From CAXXOK01 sp964497495 (GTDB lineage: Bacteria; Bacillota; Clostridia; Christensenellales; Aristaeellaceae), in contig CAZCCZ010000053.1 of the NCBI GenBank assembly GCA_964497495.1, positions 1-18,662 of the forward strand: a DNA stretch of 18,662 bases, in the 5' to 3' direction. The translations under genes and the position numbers were made by a program. Below, piece by piece: positions 14,840-18,662 of the stretch. Numbering within the stretch: position 1 is the first letter of the stretch; each line of letters begins with the position of its first letter. Under the pieces are notes generated by a model. It did not search any database. It was not told where the DNA came from and saw nothing but the letters and a program-made list of their open reading frames with translations.

Positions 14840-16249
14840 ATGGTTTACGAACAAGACGGCGTTCGGGAACTGACCGTATGCTACGTCGGTGGCGGCTCGC
14901 GCGGCTGGGCCTGGGGTTTCATGACGGATCTGGCCATGGACGGCCGGTTATCCGGTACGGTGCGCCTGTACGACGTTGACCGCGGGGCAGCCGAACGCAA
15001 CGAAATGATCGGCAATCAGATTTCCGCGCACCCGGATGCGAAAAGCCGCTGGCGCTACGTCGTATCTTCAACGCTGGATGAAGCGTTGGACGGCGCGGAC
15101 TTCGTGGTAATCTCCATCCTGCCGGGCACGTTCGACGACATGGCCAGCGACGTGCACGCGCCGGAAGCTTACGGCGTATACCAGTCCGTGGGGGACACGG
15201 TGGGGGCGGGCGGCTTCATGCGCGCCATGCGCACGGTACCGATGTTCGCGGTTATCGCGGAGGCCGTTAAACACCGGGCGCCGAAAGCCTGGGTGATCAA
15301 CTACACCAACCCGATGTCCCTGTGCGTGCGCACGCTCTACGAGGTGTTCCCGGATATCCGCGCCTTCGGCTGCTGCCACGAGGTGTTCGGTACCCAGAAG
15401 CTTCTGTGCGCGATGCTGGATACGGAATACGGCGTGAAGGGCGTGACCCGGCAGGAACTCCGTACCACCGTATCTGGCGTCAATCACTTTACGTGGCTTA
15501 CGTCCGCGTCTTACCGGGGCCTCGACCTGTTCCCCCTGTACCGCGATTTTGCGGATCGGCATTTTGTGGCCGGCTACAGCAGCGGCAAGGACGACAATTG
15601 GATGAACGGATTCTTTAGCTGCGCCCACCGCGTGAAGTTCGATCTTTTCCGCCGCTACGGGCTGATTGCCGCGGCGGGCGACCGCCATCTGGCGGAATTC
15701 GTACCCAACTGGTACCTGACCTCGCCCGAAACCGCAGCGGACTGGATGTTTACGCTGACGCCCGTTTCCTGGCGCAGGGAAGACCTGCGGCGGCGCATGA
15801 AGCGCAGTGACGATCTGGTTTCCGGCCGGGAGGCGCTGGAACTGAAACCTTCCGGGGAGGAAGGGCACCTGCTGCTCGGCGCCCTGTTGGGGCTGGGGGA
15901 CCGGGTAAGCAACGTGAACATTCCCAACCGGGGGCAGATTCCCAACCTGCCGCTGGGCGCGGTGGTGGAGACGAACGCCCTGTTCGGCAGGGAAAGCATC
16001 CAGCCAGTGTACGCGGGCCCGTTGCCGGGCAACGTGCTGGCGCTGGTGGCCCGCCATGTGTACAATCAGGAGAACGCTCTGCGCGCCGCTTTGACCTGCG
16101 ACCGGCGGCTCGCCTTTACCACCTTCATGAACGACCCGCAATTGGCGCCCGTATCGCCCGCCGACGGACAGAAACTGTTTGACGAGATGTTGCAAAACAC
16201 GCGCGCCTGCCTGCCGAAAGGCTGGTTCTGGCGCGGCGATGGAACGTGA
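14840..16249 (+). CDS. GH4-family glycosidase, LplD-like (probable alpha-galacturonidase or alpha-glucosidase)
   Basis: A 469-residue NAD+- and divalent-metal-dependent intracellular glycosidase. The Rossmann motif VGGGSRGW is at 16-23, followed by DVD at the end of strand 2. GVYQSVGDTVGAGG (112-125), VINYTNPMS (152-160), CCHEVFG (178-184) and SGVNHFTW (212-219) follow. Cys179 and His216 are the expected metal ligands. The CH pair and the QSVGDT block fit enzymes that act on unphosphorylated sugars, such as LplD of Bacillus subtilis, rather than 6-phospho-glycosidases. GGGAGG lies 6 bases before the ATG at 14840; the longer frame to 14735 has no support. Its place between rhamnose genes and an LplB-type transporter suggests release of galacturonate from rhamnogalacturonan fragments, which is an inference. 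Confidence 0.87.
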   Translation: MVYEQDGVRELTVCYVGGGSRGWAWGFMTDLAMDGRLSGTVRLYDVDRGAAERNEMIGNQISAHPDAKSRWRYVVSSTLDEALDGADFVVISILPGTFDDMASDVHAPEAYGVYQSVGDTVGAGGFMRAMRTVPMFAVIAEAVKHRAPKAWVINYTNPMSLCVRTLYEVFPDIRAFGCCHEVFGTQKLLCAMLDTEYGVKGVTRQELRTTVSGVNHFTWLTSASYRGLDLFPLYRDFADRHFVAGYSSGKDDNWMNGFFSCAHRVKFDLFRRYGLIAAAGDRHLAEFVPNWYLTSPETAADWMFTLTPVSWRREDLRRRMKRSDDLVSGREALELKPSGEEGHLLLGALLGLGDRVSNVNIPNRGQIPNLPLGAVVETNALFGRESIQPVYAGPLPGNVLALVARHVYNQENALRAALTCDRRLAFTTFMNDPQLAPVSPADGQKLFDEMLQNTRACLPKGWFWRGDGT

Positions 16250-16266
16250 AGCCCGAAGCGCGGGCT
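16250..16266 (+). terminator. Weak hairpin after the GH4 gene
   Basis: AGCCCG pairs with CGGGCT around AAGCG, directly behind the stop codon. There is no T-run, so termination here is uncertain. No gene or clear terminator is seen in the rest of the 147-base convergent gap. Confidence 0.35.
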
Positions 16267-16396
16267 GACGGGCGAAAGCGCGACGGTATGCGCCGGAACC
16301 GCGAACGGCATGCGTCGCGGCCGCCCGTTTCCATGGGGCTGTCCCGGCGTGGGCCGCTTGTTCCGGGCTGCCGCCGCGCGACGGACCGGCCGGCTT

Positions 16397-16717
16397 TTAT
16401 TCCAGCAGAAACATTTGTTTCAGCCTCGGCTGCGCGCCGGTGGCCGGATCCATGTCCAGTTCCAGCACGTCTTTCATATGTTCGTTCCACCGGTCTACAA
16501 CAGGGCTTCGCGCCTGTGCCTGTTCCGCGTGGGCCACGCCCTTTTCGCATTCGTAATAACCGAACACGGCCTCCCCGTCGCTCCAGATGGAGTAGTTGCG
16601 GATGCCCGCCGCCTTCAGCAATTCCTTCATTTCCGGCCAGAGCTCGTCGTGGCGGCGCTTGTATTCCGCCTCCATGCCTTTTCGAATGCGGCCTCTCCAC
16701 GCGAAGCGTTCCACCAT
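16397..16717 (-). CDS. rhaM: L-rhamnose mutarotase
   Basis: A 106-residue dimeric alpha/beta protein that interconverts the alpha and beta anomers of L-rhamnose, supplying the form used by the isomerase. The core EYKRRHDELWPEM (18-30) matches RhaM, with His23 as the expected catalytic residue. NYSIWSDGEAVFGYYEC, VVDRWNEHMKDVLE and the end QMFLLE also fit. The length equals the usual 104-106. GGGGAG lies 5 bases before the ATG at 16717; the longer frame to 16762 is not supported. It is not in the rhaBAD operon but 112 bases downstream of lacI on the same strand. It probably shares the lacI transcript, as only a poor promoter-like match (TTGCAC/CATAGC, 18 apart) lies between them. Confidence 0.94.
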   Translation of the reverse strand: MVERFAWRGRIRKGMEAEYKRRHDELWPEMKELLKAAGIRNYSIWSDGEAVFGYYECEKGVAHAEQAQARSPVVDRWNEHMKDVLELDMDPATGAQPRLKQMFLLE

Positions 16718-16829
16718 CCCATCTCCCCGTCTGCTATGCTTTTCCCCACTTCGGGCGTGCAACCGCCCGTGGCCTGTCGCCGACGAGGCACCGCGCGCTT
16801 CCGAAAGAAACGAACAACCCGGTTCCGTT

Positions 16830-17858
16830 CTATCGCGCCGCCGGGGCGCAGCTTTTGCGGATCATCAGCTCGCCGCTCAGTTTTTCCTGCCCGCGCGCGG
16901 CCTCGTCCAGCAACATCCGCACGGCCCGGGCGCCGACCTCCGTCTGCCGTGTGCGCATGCTGGTAAGCGGGGGGCTGGCGTATTCGGCGTAGAGCACGTC
17001 GTCGCAGCCGACCACGCTTAAGTCTTCCGGCACGCGCAGGCCGTGGCCTGCGGCGGCGTGTAACACGCCCAGCGCTACCATATCGTTGGCGGCGATCACG
17101 GCGGTGGGCCACTGGGAGCGGACCAGCCGGGAAAGCATCTCGTCCAGCTGGCGCTTGCCGTCCGCTACGGTACAGCGTCCAAAAACGCGATATTGTCCCA
17201 CGCGGGGCAGGTGCATTTCCTCCAGCGCGCTTTGATAGCTTTCGTCGCGGCTTAGCGGGATGCCCTGCTCGTCGAAGCCGCCCAGCAGGGCGATACGCTC
17301 GTGCCCGAGCTCCGTAAGGTACTGGACGATCCGGCGCACGCACTCCGACAGGTCTACTGTGACGGAAGGGAAATCCAGCCCCGGCGGCATGGTGCCGGTG
17401 AGCACCACGGGCATGTACTGCCGGATGGCGGTCAGCTGCCTGCGCCAGCGTTCCAGCTCGTCCGCGCCGATGTACTCCAGGCAGATAATCACGCCGTCCA
17501 GCCGCCGCTCGCTCAGCACTTCCACTACGTCCAGCCCGGCGGCATTCATGTTTTCCCAGGGGAACAGCGTCATGGCGTAACCGTTGCGGGCCGCCTCGTC
17601 GTAGGCGCCTTCGAAAAGCATGACGTAGTTGGGGTTGGCGAGCTTGGGCAGGATGATGCCGTAGGTTTTCGTATGTTTTTGCGTAAGCCCTCGCGCATAG
17701 GCGCTGGGCTGGTAGTTATACTGCGTGATGACCTCTTCCACCCGGCGGCGCGTTTTCTCGCTTACGCCGTTCTCGCCGCGCAGCACGCGCGATACCGTGG
17801 CGATGGATACCCCCGCGTGTTCCGCGATGTCGTAGATCGTTTTACGCTCGGCTTCCAA
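16830..17858 (-). CDS. LacI-family transcriptional regulator
   Basis: A 342-residue regulator. The helix-turn-helix is at about 8-27 (IYDIAEHAGVSIATVSRVLRG), the hinge at about 49-58 (YQPSAYARGL) and a periplasmic-binding-protein-like effector domain from about 64. The start is the TTG at 17858, with GGGAGG 8 bases before it. The longest frame begins at an ATG at 17984, but the gene's promoter lies inside that extra part, and LacI proteins normally start within about ten residues of the helix-turn-helix. The neighbours are rhaM downstream and a divergent sugar permease. Two operator-like sites with a central CG lie in the intergenic region, typical of LacI-family binding, so it probably represses the transporter and responds to a rhamnose-containing or pectin-derived sugar (inference). 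Confidence 0.93.
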   Translation of the reverse strand: MEAERKTIYDIAEHAGVSIATVSRVLRGENGVSEKTRRRVEEVITQYNYQPSAYARGLTQKHTKTYGIILPKLANPNYVMLFEGAYDEAARNGYAMTLFPWENMNAAGLDVVEVLSERRLDGVIICLEYIGADELERWRRQLTAIRQYMPVVLTGTMPPGLDFPSVTVDLSECVRRIVQYLTELGHERIALLGGFDEQGIPLSRDESYQSALEEMHLPRVGQYRVFGRCTVADGKRQLDEMLSRLVRSQWPTAVIAANDMVALGVLHAAAGHGLRVPEDLSVVGCDDVLYAEYASPPLTSMRTRQTEVGARAVRMLLDEAARGQEKLSGELMIRKSCAPAAR

Positions 17859-17866
17859 CTGCGTCG

Positions 17867-17872
17867 CCTCCC
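17867..17872 (-). promoter_or_regulatory. Ribosome binding site that fixes the lacI TTG start
   Basis: GGGAGG on the minus strand, 8 bases before TTG at 17858. No in-frame ATG lies between the promoter and the helix-turn-helix, so this site decides the start. Confidence 0.75.
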
Positions 17873-17900
17873 GCGCGGCGAACGCCGCGTCGTTACGCAC

Positions 17901-17929
17901 AGTATACCATGGCCCGTCGGGATTGCCAA
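17901..17929 (-). promoter_or_regulatory. Promoter of lacI (and probably rhaM)
   Basis: On the minus strand, TTGGCA (17929-17924) and TATACT (17906-17901) are 17 bases apart, with an extended TGG before the -10. The transcript should start near 17894 and have a short leader. Confidence 0.82.
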
Positions 17930-17954
17930 TCGGCTGTCGAAAAAACCCGCGAAA

Positions 17955-17966
17955 GGAAGCGCTTAC
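17955..17966. promoter_or_regulatory. LacI-type operator candidate 1
   Basis: Read on the minus strand it is GTAAGCGCTTCC, with the palindromic core AAGCGCTT. It differs from site 2 at one base. It lies upstream of the lacI promoter and directly precedes the plus-strand extended -10 box TGGTATAAT (17967-17975). Confidence 0.65.
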
Positions 17967-18071
17967 TGGTATAATATTTTCCATATGATCGATTCGCGTT
18001 ACGGATGGATAAATAGATTAAACGATAATATAAAAGGGAATACGTTCAATTTGGTTCGTCAAAACGGACTG

Positions 18072-18100
18072 TTGACAAGCCTTTGTGCACTAAGTATAAT
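18072..18100 (+). promoter_or_regulatory. Consensus promoter of the ABC permease operon
   Basis: Perfect TTGACA (18072-18077), a 17-base spacer and perfect TATAAT (18095-18100). A promoter this strong would be expected to need repression; operator site 2 begins at the very next base. Confidence 0.9.
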
Positions 18101-18112
18101 GTAAGCGCTACC
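18101..18112. promoter_or_regulatory. LacI-type operator candidate 2
   Basis: GTAAGCGCTACC directly abuts the -10 box and covers the expected transcription start (about 18107), an ideal position for steric repression. A CcpA cre site is the main alternative, since 12 of 14 positions fit its consensus. Confidence 0.68.
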
Positions 18113-18167
18113 GAATGTGCGTTTTTCATCAACATCCATCCGAATTCAAGCGAGGGAGGCGACCCGC

Positions 18168-18662
18168 GTGCAGCTGAGGAGCCCGTCCGCCACGCTGCCT
18201 CGGCTGGGCCGCAAAGGCGCGGGCGGCCGTTCCGCGCGGACGTACTGGCAGCTCTACGTCATGCTCTTTTTCCCCATGGCGTTCCTGCTGCTCTTTAAAT
18301 ATGGCTCTTACTTCGGGCTTGCGGCCGCGTTCGAGGATTATAAAATTCTAAAAGGCGTTCTCGGTTCCAAATGGGTCGGGTTCGCCAACTTTGTCAAGGT
18401 GTTCGGCCACCGTCGCTTCGGAGACGCCATCCGCAACACCCTGCTGCTGAACGTTCTGGATCTGGTTTTCAGCTTCCCGATGCCCGTCATTCTGGCGCTG
18501 CTGCTAAACGAGATTCGTTGTAAAACGGTCAAGCGCACCTCGCAGACGCTTCTGTACCTGCCGTATTTTCTCAGCTGGGTTATCATCGGGGCGATCGCCT
18601 ACCAGCTTTTCACCTACGGCACCGGCGTGGTCAACGACCTGATCGAGAAAATGGGCGGCAGC
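18168..18662 (+). CDS. LplB-type sugar ABC transporter permease, N-terminal 165 residues (3' end outside window)
   Basis: Binding-protein-dependent transport permease (MalF-like type I) of the LplB/YtcP group that imports oligosaccharides, often from plant polysaccharides. After a basic cytoplasmic start, the first membrane helix is at about 27-43 (LYVMLFFPMAFLLLFKY). It is followed by AFEDYKILKG and WVGFANFVKVF, a typical outer segment of this group. Further helices follow at about 95-115 (NTLLLNVLDLVFSFPMPVIL) and 132-150 (YLPYFLSWVIIGAIAYQLF). The start is a GTG at 18168 with GGGAGG 8 bases upstream. The frame is open at the window end, so the gene is partial. A second permease and a binding protein are expected downstream. 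Rhamnose genes and GH4 nearby point to a rhamnogalacturonan-type substrate (inference). Confidence 0.92.
   Translation, partial: MQLRSPSATLPRLGRKGAGGRSARTYWQLYVMLFFPMAFLLLFKYGSYFGLAAAFEDYKILKGVLGSKWVGFANFVKVFGHRRFGDAIRNTLLLNVLDLVFSFPMPVILALLLNEIRCKTVKRTSQTLLYLPYFLSWVIIGAIAYQLFTYGTGVVNDLIEKMGGS

Larger units (their letters stand above)
17859..18167. other. Divergent lacI / permease intergenic control region
   Basis: No gene is seen in these 309 bases. They hold the lacI promoter, two operator-like sites, an extended -10 box at 17967-17975, the permease promoter and an AT-rich stretch at about 17990-18070. Confidence 0.75.

Noticed and set aside
16718..16829. Separate promoter for rhaM
   Set aside because: Only TTGCAC and CATAGC at 18-base spacing were found, too weak to call; co-transcription with lacI is simpler.
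16246..16992. Plus-strand open frames across the gap and opposite rhaM and lacI
   Set aside because: No ribosome binding site or recognisable domain; rhaM and lacI explain the coding signal on the minus strand.
1..18662. tRNA or rRNA genes, CRISPR arrays, insertion sequences, phage genes
   Set aside because: No cloverleaf, no regularly spaced short repeats, no transposase or integrase frame. The repeats found are in-frame protein repeats.

Overview
The window is about 18.7 kb of GC-rich chromosomal DNA, most likely from an anaerobic, high-GC member of the Firmicutes (Clostridia). The evidence is a ylxM-ffh pair, an xpaC-telA pair, a ferredoxin-dependent 2-oxoacid oxidoreductase operon, AGGAGG-type ribosome binding sites and close matches to the TTGACA-17-TATAAT housekeeping promoter. 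The genus cannot be fixed from this sequence. No phage, transposon, CRISPR array, tRNA or rRNA was seen.

Left part (1-7243, all minus strand): the 5' end of ffh is preceded by, and overlaps, ylxM, which has its own strong promoter. Next comes an envelope-type cluster. In transcription order it is xpaC-like and telA (one unit, ended by a strong terminator), then lemA and a TPM-domain membrane protein (ended by a terminator followed by a U-run). Upstream of these is a 721-aa single-pass membrane protein of unknown function whose cytoplasmic part holds eight Pro/Glu-rich repeats.

Middle (7567-10861, plus strand): a promoter, four genes and a terminator hairpin form an operon for a four-subunit 2-oxoacid:ferredoxin oxidoreductase (delta ferredoxin, alpha VorB, TPP-binding beta, gamma). 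VorB carries an unusual C-terminal extension of about 150 residues with an internal 38-residue repeat.

Right part (10911-18662): an L-rhamnose utilisation region. rhaB-rhaA-rhaD form a tight minus-strand operon for L-rhamnose to dihydroxyacetone phosphate plus lactaldehyde. Divergent from it is a GH4 glycosidase that resembles LplD-type alpha-galacturonidases. Facing this gene are rhaM (rhamnose mutarotase) and a LacI-family regulator. Divergent from lacI is the start of an LplB-type sugar ABC permease that runs off the window end. Together these suggest uptake of a rhamnose/galacturonate-containing oligosaccharide, perhaps from rhamnogalacturonan, then intracellular hydrolysis and rhamnose catabolism. 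Two near-identical 12-bp operator candidates in the lacI-permease intergenic region, one exactly over the permease transcription start, suggest that the LacI protein represses the transporter.

Many gene starts were set by ribosome binding sites and promoters rather than by the longest frame. For ylxM and lacI the promoter lies inside the longest open frame, so the true start must be downstream.
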